64,000 bases of DNA from Paenibacillus sp. BIC5C1 (GCF_032399705.1 NZ_CP135922.1:4402001-4466000), one strand, 5' to 3'; shown: positions 18,706-28,479, counted from the stretch's first letter. Numbers and translations: made by a program. Notes: generated by a model not told the origin, from the sequence alone.

Positions 18706-18984
18706 ATGGTTCTGAGCATGGATGAAATTGTAAACGCGATCTGTATTCACATGGCTGAACGCAAGGGTGTTCGCCCAACCGATGTCAACGTGGAACTGAG
18801 CTGGGAAGAAGATACGGGTTATTCGGCTGAAGTCTGGATTCAAGGCCGCAGTCAGTACCTGGTTGAATCTAACATGATCGAAGCGATCCTGCGCTACCTG
18901 CACAGTGAATACGACATTCGGGCTTACCGTGAGAATGTAAGACTGGATCTGGATGAAGAGATCACAGCGATTGTGAATCAATAA
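18706..18984 (+). CDS. YxcD/DUF2653 family protein
   Basis: A 92-residue soluble acidic protein that resembles the DUF2653 (YxcD) family of Bacillales: DEIVNAICIHMAERKGVRPTDV, a YSAEVW strand and a terminal IRAYRENVRLDLDEE segment. The start could also be the ATG four codons later (18718); neither has a strong ribosome binding site, and translation is probably coupled to the secreted protein gene ending five bases upstream. Function is unknown. A bidirectional terminator follows. Confidence 0.8.
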   Translation: MVLSMDEIVNAICIHMAERKGVRPTDVNVELSWEEDTGYSAEVWIQGRSQYLVESNMIEAILRYLHSEYDIRAYRENVRLDLDEEITAIVNQ

Positions 18985-19021
18985 ATGAATAACTAATAAG
19001 CCATTTGCGGATGGCATGTAG

Positions 19022-19075
19022 AAAAGGACCATCTCCATGATGTCAATGACATGATTGGGGACGGTCCTTTTTTTG
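19022..19075. terminator. Bidirectional terminator between the DUF2653 gene and tyrS
   Basis: AAAAGGACC and GGTCCTTTT form the base of a long imperfect stem with T-runs at both ends. It serves the plus-strand DUF2653 gene and the minus-strand tyrS, which converge here. Confidence 0.9.
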
Positions 19076-19138
19076 TGTTGCTTGGGAAGATACAACTTTC
19101 TCTACGATCTTCCCAAGCTTCATACTGCACTCCTATGA

Positions 19139-20398
19139 CTACTTCAATTTAACCAGACTGTAGTTTTTCTTGCCTTTGCGGATAATGATGAATTTACCAC
19201 CGATGGCGTGCTCTGCAGAGACCGTGAATTCCAGCTCTATCACTTTCTCACCATTCATGGAGATGGCTCCTTTGGTGACATCCTCACGCGCCTGACGTTT
19301 GGATGGCTCCAGACCAAGATCCACAAGCCAGTCTACAATATTTTTCGCTTCACCATCGGTTTCGAAGGTCGGCATTTCTTTAAACCCCTGCTCGATTTCG
19401 TCCGCTGTAAGCGACCGAATGTCTCCGCTGAACAGTGCTGCAGTAATGCGCTTTGCCTGCTCCAGCATTTCGTCGCCATGAACAAATTTCGTCATTTCTT
19501 CAGCAAGTGCCTTTTGTGCTTCACGCTTGTGCGGCTCCGTTTCTACCTTCTCAGCCAAAGCTTCAATCTCATCTTTGCTAAGGAACGTGAAGTATTTCAG
19601 GTATTTGATTACATCACGGTCATCCGTATTCGCCCAGAATTGGTAGAATTCGAATGGAGTCGTTTTATTCGGATCAAGCCAGATAGCCCCGCCCGCAGAT
19701 TTACCGAATTTCGTTCCATCTGCTTTGAGCATAAGCGGGATCGTCAGACCATAAGCTTTGGCTTCTGGTCCTTCTTTTTTACGGATCAGGTCTAGACCGC
19801 TTGTAATGTTGCCCCATTGATCGGAACCCCCGATTTGCAGCTGTACATCCTCATGTTGGAACAGGTGCAGGTAATCGAGCGATTGGAGAATCTGGTAGGA
19901 AAATTCGGTAAACGATATTCCGTCTTCCAGTCTGCTTGCAACCACATCTTTAGCCAGCATCGTGTTGAGGTTAAAGTTTTTGCCGTAGTCACGCAAAAAT
20001 TCAATCACATTGATTTTGTGTGTCCAGTCGTAGTTGTTGACCATACGTACCTGATTGTCGCCATCCGTTACAAACAGCTTTTTCATTTGTGCAGTCAGAG
20101 CGTCCACATTGGCCTGTACTTCTTCCAACGTTTGCAGGGAACGTTCCGATTGACGACCACTTGGATCACCAATAGTACCTGTTGCCCCACCAATCAGAAT
20201 CACTGGACGGTGGCCAGCCAGTTGGAAACGTTTCAGCATCATGAACGGAATCAAATGTCCGATGTGCATGCTGTCTCCGGTAGGGTCAACCCCGCAGTAC
20301 AAGGAAACCGACGTTGTCTCGGTCAGCTCACGCAGACCCTCCGCATCCGTCTGTTGGTTAATGGCATCGCGCCACTTCAGTTCATCAATAATATTCAT
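19139..20398 (-). CDS. tyrS: Tyrosyl-tRNA synthetase
   Basis: A 419-residue class I synthetase that charges tRNA-Tyr. The Rossmann fold carries HIGH in GDSMHIGHLIPF and the KMSKS-like loop KFGKSAGGAIW; the C-terminal S4-like RNA-binding domain ends the protein. The ATG at 20398 has AAGGGG nine bases upstream, better than the TTG three codons earlier. Expression is controlled by the T-box leader just upstream. The use of KFGKS rather than KMSKS is normal for this TyrS subtype. Confidence 0.97.
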   Translation of the reverse strand: MNIIDELKWRDAINQQTDAEGLRELTETTSVSLYCGVDPTGDSMHIGHLIPFMMLKRFQLAGHRPVILIGGATGTIGDPSGRQSERSLQTLEEVQANVDALTAQMKKLFVTDGDNQVRMVNNYDWTHKINVIEFLRDYGKNFNLNTMLAKDVVASRLEDGISFTEFSYQILQSLDYLHLFQHEDVQLQIGGSDQWGNITSGLDLIRKKEGPEAKAYGLTIPLMLKADGTKFGKSAGGAIWLDPNKTTPFEFYQFWANTDDRDVIKYLKYFTFLSKDEIEALAEKVETEPHKREAQKALAEEMTKFVHGDEMLEQAKRITAALFSGDIRSLTADEIEQGFKEMPTFETDGEAKNIVDWLVDLGLEPSKRQAREDVTKGAISMNGEKVIELEFTVSAEHAIGGKFIIIRKGKKNYSLVKLK

Positions 20399-20479
20399 CA
20401 CAAACAACCCCTTCTCTATGCATTGGTATTAGGCCATGATCTACGTTAATTCACAAGCAGCTACACCGGGTGAGGCTTT

Positions 20480-20735
20480 TTTTGGACACAAAAAAATCGC
20501 CGCCTTGTCTTCAATAGACATAGGGACGATTATCATAACCGTGGTACCACCCAACTTGCACAGACAACAGCTCACACGCTGTCCATACCGCTTTAAGCAA
20601 AATATCGTTTGCCATTCCGCTTGGCATTACCCAAGTACTCCAGAGTGTAATTCGCAGCCCTTGTATGTATCAGGTTCCATCAACCCCTGACTTTCTGTAA
20701 CAGGGACAAAGCCGCTACTGCGCTCTATCAACGTA
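20480..20735 (-). promoter_or_regulatory. T-box leader of tyrS
   Basis: The minus-strand leader contains the conserved T-box core GGTGGTACCACGG (around 20540-20552), a stem I region starting near 20733, and a terminator (ATCGTC/GGCGAT stem with seven T residues, about 20490-20533). Two UAC triplets near 20663-20669, in a GATACATACAAGG context, are candidates for the Tyr specifier codon. Uncharged tRNA-Tyr would stabilise the antiterminator and allow tyrS transcription. Confidence 0.93.
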
Positions 20736-20758
20736 ATTCATGTATTCAATTTATAGCC

Positions 20759-20787
20759 AGTATAGCCGAACGTTAATATCATTGCAA
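20759..20787 (-). promoter_or_regulatory. SigA-type promoter of tyrS
   Basis: TTGCAA and TATACT are separated by exactly 17 bases on the minus strand, 25 bases before the T-box stem I begins. The position is right for the leader transcript start. Confidence 0.75.
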
Positions 20788-20800
20788 GGGCAAGTATGCA

Positions 20801-21259
20801 TTACCTCTTCTTCCTTGGTTCCAACCTCTCCAGATCCTGCCGTTTACCCGTCTGATGCCAATACAAGTAAGGATCACCAAGCTGTTGGAAAGCCTTCTCA
20901 ACACTTTGGGTCAATTCTTGTGTCACTGCGTTTGTGTAATTCAAGTGTGTCTGTTTATTATCCACACCATATCGTTTCAGCAATTCCACATGCGCCGCCG
21001 TAAAAATGATATCCTCCAGCAGCCAGTAAATTACTTCTTCCGTCTCTTTCATTCTTTTTTCCAGCATGACCATGCCACGCTCGTATATACGAACTATATA
21101 TGCATCATCTTCACTCTCTACATATGGAACGCCTTCCCATTTAAAGCTCTCAAACAAACGGTTAATATAGTTCTCTGTCTGCTGCCTGCCGAAGGATGTC
21201 TGTTCAAGCAACTGAAAAAGAGTTTTTGCAATATCTGGTTTACTTAGTATGTTGGGCAT
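20801..21259 (-). CDS. Imm63-like immunity family protein
   Basis: A 152-residue soluble protein. The segment YIVRIYERG followed by EEVIYWLLEDIIFTAA resembles the core of the Imm63 family of polymorphic-toxin immunity proteins. The open frame continues 50 codons upstream, but the ATG at 21259 has AAAAGGAG at the right distance and the upstream part overlaps selO. No toxin gene lies nearby, so it would be an orphan immunity protein. It follows the selO terminator. The family call is from memory of the motif. Confidence 0.55.
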   Translation of the reverse strand: MPNILSKPDIAKTLFQLLEQTSFGRQQTENYINRLFESFKWEGVPYVESEDDAYIVRIYERGMVMLEKRMKETEEVIYWLLEDIIFTAAHVELLKRYGVDNKQTHLNYTNAVTQELTQSVEKAFQQLGDPYLYWHQTGKRQDLERLEPRKKR

Positions 21260-21284
21260 AAAATCTCCTTTTGACATGTTAATG

Positions 21285-21304
21285 AAAAAGCTGCCAATGG
21301 CAGC
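21285..21304 (-). terminator. Terminator after selO
   Basis: GCTGCC-ATT-GGCAGC on the minus strand is followed directly by TTTTTC. It lies 22 bases after the selO stop and upstream of the Imm63-like gene's ribosome binding site. Confidence 0.85.
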
Positions 21305-21326
21305 CTCTTCATAACAAATGTTCAAT

Positions 21327-22796
21327 TCAGGTTCCACAAAAAGTCCGGTAGGAGGTATCGCATTGCGTAGGCAGTTCCGCGTACTCAGCCTGTTCGGGAG
21401 AATGTGCAAATGGGTTTGATAGGACAGCGAGAAGCTTTTCCATCACACTAAGATTTCCGTGATTCTCCGCTTGGTCCAGTGCTTCTTCCACCCGATGATT
21501 ACGAGGAATCACCGCCGGATTGTTCGATTTCATCAATCGTTGCGATTCTTCTTTCCCTTCCTGCTGTCTGCCTAATCTTGCCTGGCGACGCTCATTCCAT
21601 TCCGCAAACTCAGAAGTGTCGAACAAGGGAGCTCCCTTAACCGTATCAAAGGTAAGTGCGAGAAACGTATTCGTATAATCTGCACTATGCTTCTCCATCA
21701 GTTCAAGAAGATCCCTGATTAGCGCTTCATCCTCAGCCTCTTCATTAAACAAGCCCAGCTTGCTCCGCATTCCCGAGAGCCAGTGGTGATGATACAATTC
21801 TGAGAATTGTGCAATAGCATCCTGGGCGATTTGTACAGCCTGTTCTTCATCCTCATGCAGCAGTGGCAGAAGTGTCTCGGCAAACCGAGCCAGATTCCAG
21901 CCGCCAATATACGGTTGATTTCCATAAGCATACCGACCTTGCGTGTCGATCGAGCTAAATACCGTCGCTGGATTGTAGGCATCCATAAATGCACACGGCC
22001 CATAATCGATGGTTTCACCGCAGATGGACATATTATCCGTATTCATTACGCCATGAATGAAACCAACCTGCTGCCACTTAGCAATAAGTGAAGCCTGCCG
22101 CCGGATGACTTCCTGAAGCAACTGAAGATAACGGTTATCCGGTGAGGAGATTTCAGGAAAATGCCGTTCTATCGTATAATCAGCCAGTGCCCGGAGATCA
22201 TTCGTTGATGCACCACTGGCTGCGTATTGGAAGGTTGCCACACGTAGATGACTTGAAGCCACTCGCGTCAGGATTGCACCAGGTCGCTCTGTTTCTCGTG
22301 TAATGTTTTCTCCAGTAGATACGACCGCCAGACTTCGCGTTGTAGGAATGCCGAGTGCATGCATCGCTTCACTAATAATATACTCACGCAGCATGGGCCC
22401 CACGGCAGCACGTCCATCCCCTCCGCGAGAGTATGGTGTTCTTCCCGATCCTTTCAGCTGAATATCCACTCGCTCGCCTTGTGGCGTGATCTGTTCTCCC
22501 AGCAGTAAAGCACGTCCATCACCAAGCATGTTAAAATTACCGAATTGATGACCCGCATAGGCCTGAGCCAGAGGCTCGGCACCTTTCGGTATCAGGTTGC
22601 CTGCAAACACCTCCGCTCCTTCATCACTGTTGAGAACCTCCACATTCAGTCCCAGGCTGGCTGCAAGCGATGAATTGAAGATGATCATCTTCGGTGATTG
22701 AACGGGTACCGCTCCCTGAACCGTGAAAAAGGTCTGCGGCAAACGTGCATAACTGTTATCGAAATGCCATCCTTCTATTCGTGTATCTTGTTGCAT
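21327..22796 (-). CDS. selO: Protein adenylyltransferase SelO (YdiU/UPF0061)
   Basis: A 489-residue pseudokinase-fold enzyme that transfers AMP from ATP to Ser, Thr or Tyr of target proteins, linked in other bacteria to redox stress. Family motifs are clear: [56 protein letters not shown] and the metal-binding [16 protein letters not shown]. The C-terminal Cys in YRTFCGT fits the position of the Cys or selenocysteine in SelO proteins. Length is normal. It is monocistronic, with its own terminator. Confidence 0.95.
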   Translation of the reverse strand: MQQDTRIEGWHFDNSYARLPQTFFTVQGAVPVQSPKMIIFNSSLAASLGLNVEVLNSDEGAEVFAGNLIPKGAEPLAQAYAGHQFGNFNMLGDGRALLLGEQITPQGERVDIQLKGSGRTPYSRGGDGRAAVGPMLREYIISEAMHALGIPTTRSLAVVSTGENITRETERPGAILTRVASSHLRVATFQYAASGASTNDLRALADYTIERHFPEISSPDNRYLQLLQEVIRRQASLIAKWQQVGFIHGVMNTDNMSICGETIDYGPCAFMDAYNPATVFSSIDTQGRYAYGNQPYIGGWNLARFAETLLPLLHEDEEQAVQIAQDAIAQFSELYHHHWLSGMRSKLGLFNEEAEDEALIRDLLELMEKHSADYTNTFLALTFDTVKGAPLFDTSEFAEWNERRQARLGRQQEGKEESQRLMKSNNPAVIPRNHRVEEALDQAENHGNLSVMEKLLAVLSNPFAHSPEQAEYAELPTQCDTSYRTFCGT

Positions 22797-23276
22797 GTGA
22801 TCACAACTCCTTTTCTGTAACCAAGCGATATCAGGATATCCCTTCGTTTATTCTAGCCTTGTGAACCAATGCTCATTTATGTAGTCGCATGGAAATTCAA
22901 CGGAAAGAACATGTGGCATGTTCATGATGAAACTTTAGCATATTTATCTCCCTTTTGCATTCATCCTGTTGTAACTTTCATACCCTGGGCGCCGTTTAAG
23001 TTTCAAGGGGTTATGAGCACTGAAAGCAAACCTGCTTATGTTCAATTAACTAAGGAGAAATCTGCCAAACTTTTCGAACTTATCACTGGTAAAAAAGCTT
23101 CCAGGGTATGTTGAATAAAAATATCCGATTTTACTCTAAAGACTCTGCAGTTTACCCAGCATAAAGACCCAAGAGATTCATTGGCGAGGGGAGTCATTCC
23201 GATCATTCCACCTCATTCAATATCATCTTGGGTCTGTTCCTTTTATCCAGATCGTATGCCAGTTAATCAGACAATC
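22797..23276. other. Intergenic region with a terminator-like inverted repeat
   Basis: No convincing gene is seen in these 480 bases; a plus-strand frame to 23114 lacks a usable ribosome binding site. At 23165-23174 and 23226-23235 AGACCCAAGA and TCTTGGGTCT form a perfect 10-base stem with a 51-base loop. On the minus strand it lies 41 bases after the permease stop and is followed by TTTATG, so it may be a weak terminator for the permease gene. Confidence 0.5.
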
Positions 23277-24593
23277 TTACGTATGTGCTTCTTGAGCCTG
23301 TGCGGGCTGTACGGGCAGACTCTCTTTTTTGAATCCGAGATTAAAGAAGATATTGAGCAGAATGGCGCACAGACTGCCTGTGATAATACCATCACCAACA
23401 ATAATGCGGATACTTTGAGGCAGCTGGGCAAACAGATCAGGCACAGCCGTGACGCCAAGACCGAGTGAAACCGAACAAGCAACGATTAACAGATTGGATT
23501 GCTTGCTGAAATCCACATGTTGCAGCATTTTAACCCCAGATGAGACCACCATGCCGAACAGAACCACCGTTGCCCCTCCGAGTACCGCGCTGGGGATAAT
23601 CGTTGCGAATGCCGCAACTTTGGGGATGAGTCCGAGAAAAATCAGAATACCTCCGGCTGCAACAACCACATTGGTTGTTTTCACTTTGGAGAGCTGAACC
23701 AAACCGACATTCTGGGCAAATGTGTTATAAGGAAAAGCATTGAAGATGCCACCAAGCACAAATGCCAGACCTTCTGCGCGGTATCCTCGTGCCAGATCCT
23801 TTTCATTAATTGGTTGATCACAGATTTTGCTCAAGGCCATAAACACACCTGTAGACTCAATAATGACAACCGTGCCGACAATAATCATGGTAATGATCGG
23901 ACCGATTTCGAAGGTAGGCCATCCAAAGTAAAAGGGCTGGGGCAAATGGAACCAGGAGGCTTCCTGTACAGAACTGAAATTCACTTTTCCCATGAGGGCA
24001 GCCACGAGGGTACCCACAATAATACCGAGGAGAACCGCAAGGGATTTGACAAAGCCGCGAGCATATCGATTCAGCACCAGAATAAAAAGCAATACCCCGA
24101 ATGAGAGAGCCAGATTATCTAAGCTTCCGAAATTTTCGCTGTTTGCCCCGCCTGCCATGTTTTTGATGCCCGTTGGAATCAATGCCAAACCAATAATGGT
24201 TACAACTGTTCCAATCACGACGGGAGGGAACAGCTTGACAATTTTACTAAAGAAGACAGCACATATAACGATGAATATGCCTGCTGCTATGATGGAACCG
24301 TAAATGGCTGGAATTCCATATTGTGATCCAATCGCAATCATCGGAGTCACAGCAACAAATGAGCTTCCAAGAACCGCTGGCAAGCCAATTCCCAAATACT
24401 TCCCTTTGCGTGCCTGAAGCCATGTCGCGATACCACAGGTTAACAGGTCAATTGATACCAGGTACGCCAATTGTTCTGCAGTCAGGTTTAAAGCCCTTCC
24501 CACAAGCAGCGGAACCAAAATGGCCCCGGCATACATCGCCAATACGTGCTGAATTCCCAGTGAAAAAATCCTCATTCTCTTGGTTTCTCTCAT
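23277..24593 (-). CDS. Xanthine/uracil permease (NCS2 family, PbuX/PucK-like)
   Basis: A 438-residue membrane protein with about 12-14 helices. NCS2 signatures are GIQHVLAMYAGAILVPLLVG near the N-terminus, the QNVG motif (TFAQNVGLVQLSKV) and the glutamate in IIESTGVFMALSKI. These suggest a proton symporter for xanthine or urate rather than uracil. The ATG at 24593 is preferred over a GTG ten codons earlier because GGGGG lies between them. I found no purine riboswitch in the 349 bases upstream. Confidence 0.9.
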   Translation of the reverse strand: MRETKRMRIFSLGIQHVLAMYAGAILVPLLVGRALNLTAEQLAYLVSIDLLTCGIATWLQARKGKYLGIGLPAVLGSSFVAVTPMIAIGSQYGIPAIYGSIIAAGIFIVICAVFFSKIVKLFPPVVIGTVVTIIGLALIPTGIKNMAGGANSENFGSLDNLALSFGVLLFILVLNRYARGFVKSLAVLLGIIVGTLVAALMGKVNFSSVQEASWFHLPQPFYFGWPTFEIGPIITMIIVGTVVIIESTGVFMALSKICDQPINEKDLARGYRAEGLAFVLGGIFNAFPYNTFAQNVGLVQLSKVKTTNVVVAAGGILIFLGLIPKVAAFATIIPSAVLGGATVVLFGMVVSSGVKMLQHVDFSKQSNLLIVACSVSLGLGVTAVPDLFAQLPQSIRIIVGDGIITGSLCAILLNIFFNLGFKKESLPVQPAQAQEAHT

Positions 24594-24844
24594 CCCTATC
24601 TGCCCCCTGTAATTTAGAATCACTTTACCGCTGCAAAATCGTGTTATGTTGATTCACATTATATAAACTATTCAGGGAAGTTCCATGATTCATAACATAG
24701 AATTGTTGAAGGTTATAAAGAGAACTCATTATTTTGGGCACTTTGTACAAAAGGGAATGAGCACAACCTCTTTCCTTGTCATATTATCTCACACGAAAAA
24801 CAAATCAGCTTCGCTTCTCACGATTCCATCCCAATCGAAAACAT

Positions 24845-24874
24845 AAAAAAGGCCAGCCAGAAATTTCTGGCTAA
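24845..24874 (-). terminator. Terminator after the Dabb gene
   Basis: AGCCAGAAATTTCTGGCT is a perfect 18-base palindrome; on the minus strand it is followed by GGCC and then six T residues. It closes the yhgE-padR-dabb transcript. The rest of 24594-24942 holds no gene that I can see. Confidence 0.85.
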
Positions 24875-24942
24875 CCTAATCATTTGAGAACCACCGGAAT
24901 GGCGACCTCATATGCATACTATATTATGGACAATGCTCATGC

Positions 24943-25242
24943 TCAGATCGGATAATCGACAACAATCACATTCTCCACCCACTCATTCAAGGAAGTTACA
25001 AAAGACTGATGAGCAGGATGCGGGCCATAAGCTCGCAGCGCTTCCTGATCTTCAAACGTCACTCTCAGGCCAAGTGTGAAGCCCTGAATATGATCTGTCT
25101 CCTCTGTTACATTAATGCCTGCGGTAAGATCCACAATTCCAGGGATCTGTTCCTGTAACGCGAGCAGTTGAGCCACCAATTCCTGCTGTTTGACCGGAGT
25201 GATTGTATCGATTAATTTGAATACGACCAAATGTTCATACAT
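24943..25242 (-). CDS. Dabb family (stress-responsive alpha/beta barrel) protein
   Basis: A 99-residue protein of the Dabb domain family. The typical MYEHLVVFKLI start, the central LTAGINVTEE strand, FTLGLRVTFEDQEAL and the PAHQSFV segment are all present, so the single dimeric alpha/beta barrel domain is complete. Members act as small cyclases, decarboxylases or stress proteins of unclear substrate. It is the last gene of the minus-strand group with the PadR regulator (33 bases away) and the exporter-like gene, divergent from a P450, so a role in small-molecule metabolism is possible. Confidence 0.88.
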   Translation of the reverse strand: MYEHLVVFKLIDTITPVKQQELVAQLLALQEQIPGIVDLTAGINVTEETDHIQGFTLGLRVTFEDQEALRAYGPHPAHQSFVTSLNEWVENVIVVDYPI

Positions 25243-25275
25243 TATCTTCTCATCCTCATTCCATTAAAGAGTTAT

Positions 25276-25821
25276 TTAGCTTTTTAATACTCTGCTCTGA
25301 ACATGATGCAGCAGCTTCTGAAGCCAGATCATATCACTTTGAATGGAGTGGTAAGCGTGATCTCGCATCAACAACAGTGCATCTTTCAGATCCTCCTGCA
25401 CATCAATCTCCTGAGGTGTATGAGAATCAATATATTCCAGTTTCTTATTCATCTTCTCAATAATATCCTCAATCAAATAAGCGATCTTCTGATTATCCAC
25501 CTTATCCAAATGGACCAAAGCAGCATATAAGGACTGTATGTTCGTAAACTTCTGGAACACCTTATATATGCTCTCTTCAAGGGACTGACGTCCTTTTTCG
25601 GTGATGCCATATGTCGTTTTGTCCGGTCGATTTTCTGTTTGAATCGTTTCTACCTTCTCGATCAGGCCCTTCTTCAGCAACACTTCAAAATTATAATAAA
25701 TGGTGCCTTCCGTAATCTTGGCATCCGTTTGATCCAGATGTTTCCCTATTCGTTTCTTAATATCATAGGGGTAATAGTTCCCCTCACTTAGTGCACCGAG
25801 TATAAATATTTGAATCGACAT
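25276..25821 (-). CDS. PadR family transcriptional regulator
   Basis: A 181-residue regulator with a winged helix (QIFILGALSEGNYYPYDIKK, KITEGTIYYNFEVLLKKGLI, YGITEKGR) and a long helical C-terminal dimerisation domain. The ATG at 25821 fits the family start and has GGGGGC upstream; the frame extends 16 codons further. It lies between the exporter-like gene and the Dabb gene, all on one strand. PadR regulators next to ABC-2/YhgE exporters usually repress them in response to a drug or phenolic compound, so self-regulation of this operon is likely. Confidence 0.88.
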   Translation of the reverse strand: MSIQIFILGALSEGNYYPYDIKKRIGKHLDQTDAKITEGTIYYNFEVLLKKGLIEKVETIQTENRPDKTTYGITEKGRQSLEESIYKVFQKFTNIQSLYAALVHLDKVDNQKIAYLIEDIIEKMNKKLEYIDSHTPQEIDVQEDLKDALLLMRDHAYHSIQSDMIWLQKLLHHVQSRVLKS

Positions 25822-25892
25822 TGTGACTGCCCCCATTCTGCTCTTCCAAGGGTACAGCTTCTTCCTCATCGCCTACCCTCATAACTTCTATT

Positions 25893-27049
25893 TTATATCA
25901 TAACGGGCTGTTGTACAGACTCCTGTGTCGTATCGGTCTGTTTGGCTTTTTTGAAATGATGAATGGCCGTATTGATCACGAAGGCTCCCAAGCCCACCAA
26001 TGCCAGTCCGACCGCATATTCTACCGTTTTCCCTCCGCCGAAGAGAATATTATAATCCAGATGCGTTGAATAGAACATCGGTGTGATCTGACTCACGAAT
26101 TTGAAGTATCCTGGCATCATCTCTGGGGACATGGACGTCCCGTTTGCAATGGACTGACTGAGTACGAATATCATATTGATCAGCATTCCGCCTTGACCGA
26201 GAAGCATGATAAAGATGCTGGTGAACTCAATGGACACAAACAGTTGCAGGCTGTGTACCATCCACATTTTCAAAACACTTCCACTCCATACCCCTGCACC
26301 ATAAAATAAATGCCAATCCCTACAAGTGGAGCAAGGATGGAAACAAGCAGGTTCGTACCTCGCATTGCAAAGAATGCTCTCCATTTCCCCATCTCTCCTT
26401 GCAGTTGCTTCATTCCGCCAATACTTTGCATCGCGTAGATCATGGCTCCAACATAGAGCGCCATCGTGATAAACATCGGTGCCATCTGATTCTGCATGCC
26501 TGCTGGCTGAGGGTTGCTCAGAACAATGTCCGATGACACTTTGCCCATAGTAGACTCCACAATCTGTTTCGATTGCTCTGCAGGAACCTGCATGCTGCTC
26601 AGCACACCCTCGAAGCTCTGTGCCTGAACCTGTGCGCCCATCTGCGCAGTAATTTCAGCTGCAACATTTTTCATGGAGCTCGTGATTGTTGTTGGGTTCG
26701 ATTCATTAATCAGATACTGGAGCTGAGCTTTACCGCCCTGTTCAGACAGTTTCTCCGTAAAATCACCCGGTATACGTATGATCATATGGATTTCCCGGTC
26801 TTCAAGCCCCGTCTTTGCCTGTTCCAATGATTCGTTGGTTACTACCGTAAATGGCAATTGTTCCTGCAATTGTTGTACAAATTCAGTACCGGATTGCTGG
26901 TCCTCGTTGACAATGGCAACGGTAAGATTGGTTACATTTTTGGGGATTGCGCTATACCCTGACATAAAAACGGTCAACATTACAATTTGGTAAAAAACGA
27001 TCATAAATATGCCTGCCTTGACTCCGCCATGCTTCAGTATGTTCTTCAC
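25893..27049 (-). pseudogene. YhgE/Pip (DUF3533)-type membrane exporter, frameshifted
   Basis: Two overlapping frames together encode one protein of about 385 residues. The first (27049 to 26270) has an N-terminal helix, a YhgE/Pip extracellular domain (NLTVAIVNEDQQSGTEFV, IIRIPGDFTEKL) and two further helices. It ends at a TGA just after GYGVEVF. The reading continues one frame over from LKMWMVHSLQLFVS to 25893, giving the remaining helices. One base is missing in a TTTT run near 26273-26276. This is either an inactivating mutation or a sequencing error; all other parts look intact. It is the first gene of the operon with padR and dabb. Confidence 0.8.
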
Positions 27050-27081
27050 TCTCTACTCCACCTTGTTATCTCAATTTAAAC

Positions 27082-27097
27082 TACTTGAATTAAAGTA
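27082..27097. promoter_or_regulatory. Candidate PadR operator between exporter and P450 genes
   Basis: TACTTGAATTAAAGTA is a 16-base palindrome with one mismatched pair. It lies in the 97-base divergent region between the exporter-like gene and the P450 gene, where a PadR regulator from the same locus could control both directions. Inference from symmetry and position. Confidence 0.45.
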
Positions 27098-27146
27098 CTC
27101 TCATTTGTTATATTTGTCAATGAGACCAACCAAGGAGGCGAAACGA

Positions 27147-28400
27147 ATGACGAAGAGCTCTATTATTTCTCTGTCAGAAATCACGAATTTCCAATCGAAA
27201 GAAGAAGAATTCAGTCCCTACCGTTGGTATAGCAGCATGTTGAATCAGGAACCTGTCATCTACAATGAAGAGACCGATTCCTGGCATGTATTCAGGTATG
27301 ATCTTGTCAAAACCGTGCTTAATGATCACGAGCACTTCTCCAGTGTGAGAAAGAGATCAATTGTTAATGTGGGATATTCAAGCGAAGAAGAAGGTTCGGA
27401 CAGCGAGCATCACATGCCGGACAAGCTGGATATTCACAACGTAGATCCGCCGGAACATCGCAAGCGGAGATCATTGCTGGCAAGTGCATTTACACCCCGA
27501 AGTCTCAAGCTCTGGGAACCAAGAATAGAGGCAGTGGCCGAAGAGCTGATCAGAGAATTTGAAGATCAATCGGAAGTGGACATTGTTGAAGCTTATACGA
27601 GCATGTTTCCTGTCATTATCATGTCCGACCTTCTCGGCATTCCTTCCAAAGATCGTCATTTGTTCAAGGATTGGGTGGACACCATGTTTATGCCTACTAC
27701 CGATGCCACTTTTGATCAAATTAACGAAATGAAAAAAATTGCCGGGGAAGAATATTTCAAATACTTGTATCCCTTCGTTGTGTCCAAAAGATCCAATCTG
27801 GGAGAAGATATCATATCAGACCTGATCCAGGTTGAGCTCGATGGCGAGCACTTTACGGATGAAGAGATTGTGCGAACCACCATGTTTATTCTGGGCGCCG
27901 GCATAGAAACCACAAGCAACCTGCTGGCCAACTCGTTCTACGCCCTTCTATATGACCAACCGGAATTGTATGCCGAACTCAGGGATAATCTGGAGCTTGT
28001 TCCGGCCGCAGTAGAGGAAATGCTGAGATATCGCTTTCACATCAGTAAAATGGACCGCATGGTCAAAGAGGATAACAGTGTCCTTGGTGTTGAGCTGAAA
28101 AAGGGAGACGCTATCGTGGCGTGGATGAGTGCAGCCAATATGGATGAGAACATGTTTGAAGATCCGTTCACCTTAAATATTCATCGATCAAACAATAATA
28201 AACAGCTTGCGTTTGGTTTTGGTACTCACTTCTGTCTGGGGGCTCCTCTGGCCCGTTTGGAGGGTAAAATTGTGCTGAGCACCTTCCTGAAAACGTTCAC
28301 CAAAATTGAACCCGTGGCAGGATTCAATCTGGAGGATAACCTGACTCCTTCTGCGGCAGGACAGTCTTTAACAAGTCTGCCTTTGAAGCTGTATAAGTAA
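27147..28400 (+). CDS. Cytochrome P450
   Basis: A 417-residue soluble class I P450 that would hydroxylate or otherwise oxidise a small molecule using ferredoxin or flavodoxin. The I-helix oxygen-binding motif is GAGIETTSN, the K-helix ExxR is in EEMLRYR and the heme loop is FGFGTHFCLGAPLARLEG. The pattern fits the CYP107/CYP109 branch common in Bacillales. The ATG at 27147 has AAGGAGG nine bases upstream; the frame is open 46 codons further but overlaps the divergent promoter. No redox partner is encoded nearby. A terminator follows. Confidence 0.95.
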   Translation: MTKSSIISLSEITNFQSKEEEFSPYRWYSSMLNQEPVIYNEETDSWHVFRYDLVKTVLNDHEHFSSVRKRSIVNVGYSSEEEGSDSEHHMPDKLDIHNVDPPEHRKRRSLLASAFTPRSLKLWEPRIEAVAEELIREFEDQSEVDIVEAYTSMFPVIIMSDLLGIPSKDRHLFKDWVDTMFMPTTDATFDQINEMKKIAGEEYFKYLYPFVVSKRSNLGEDIISDLIQVELDGEHFTDEEIVRTTMFILGAGIETTSNLLANSFYALLYDQPELYAELRDNLELVPAAVEEMLRYRFHISKMDRMVKEDNSVLGVELKKGDAIVAWMSAANMDENMFEDPFTLNIHRSNNNKQLAFGFGTHFCLGAPLARLEGKIVLSTFLKTFTKIEPVAGFNLEDNLTPSAAGQSLTSLPLKLYK

Positions 28401-28479
28401 ATACATCTGACGTAAAGTCAATATAAGGTTAATTTAGGTCCGAATTCATATTGTTATCCGTTGAATGAGCTATAATTGA

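Noticed and set aside
22869..23114. Plus-strand frame in the selO-permease gap
   Set aside because: The nearest Shine-Dalgarno-like run is almost adjacent to an internal ATG and there is no family resemblance; it is probably chance.
24594..24942. Purine riboswitch upstream of the xanthine permease gene
   Set aside because: The conserved loop-loop core of the purine riboswitch is not present on the minus strand upstream of the start.
26270..26280. Programmed -1 ribosomal frameshift in the exporter gene
   Set aside because: The sequence around the frame change does not match a slippery heptamer in the reading frame and no strong downstream stem is seen; a mutation or read error is simpler.
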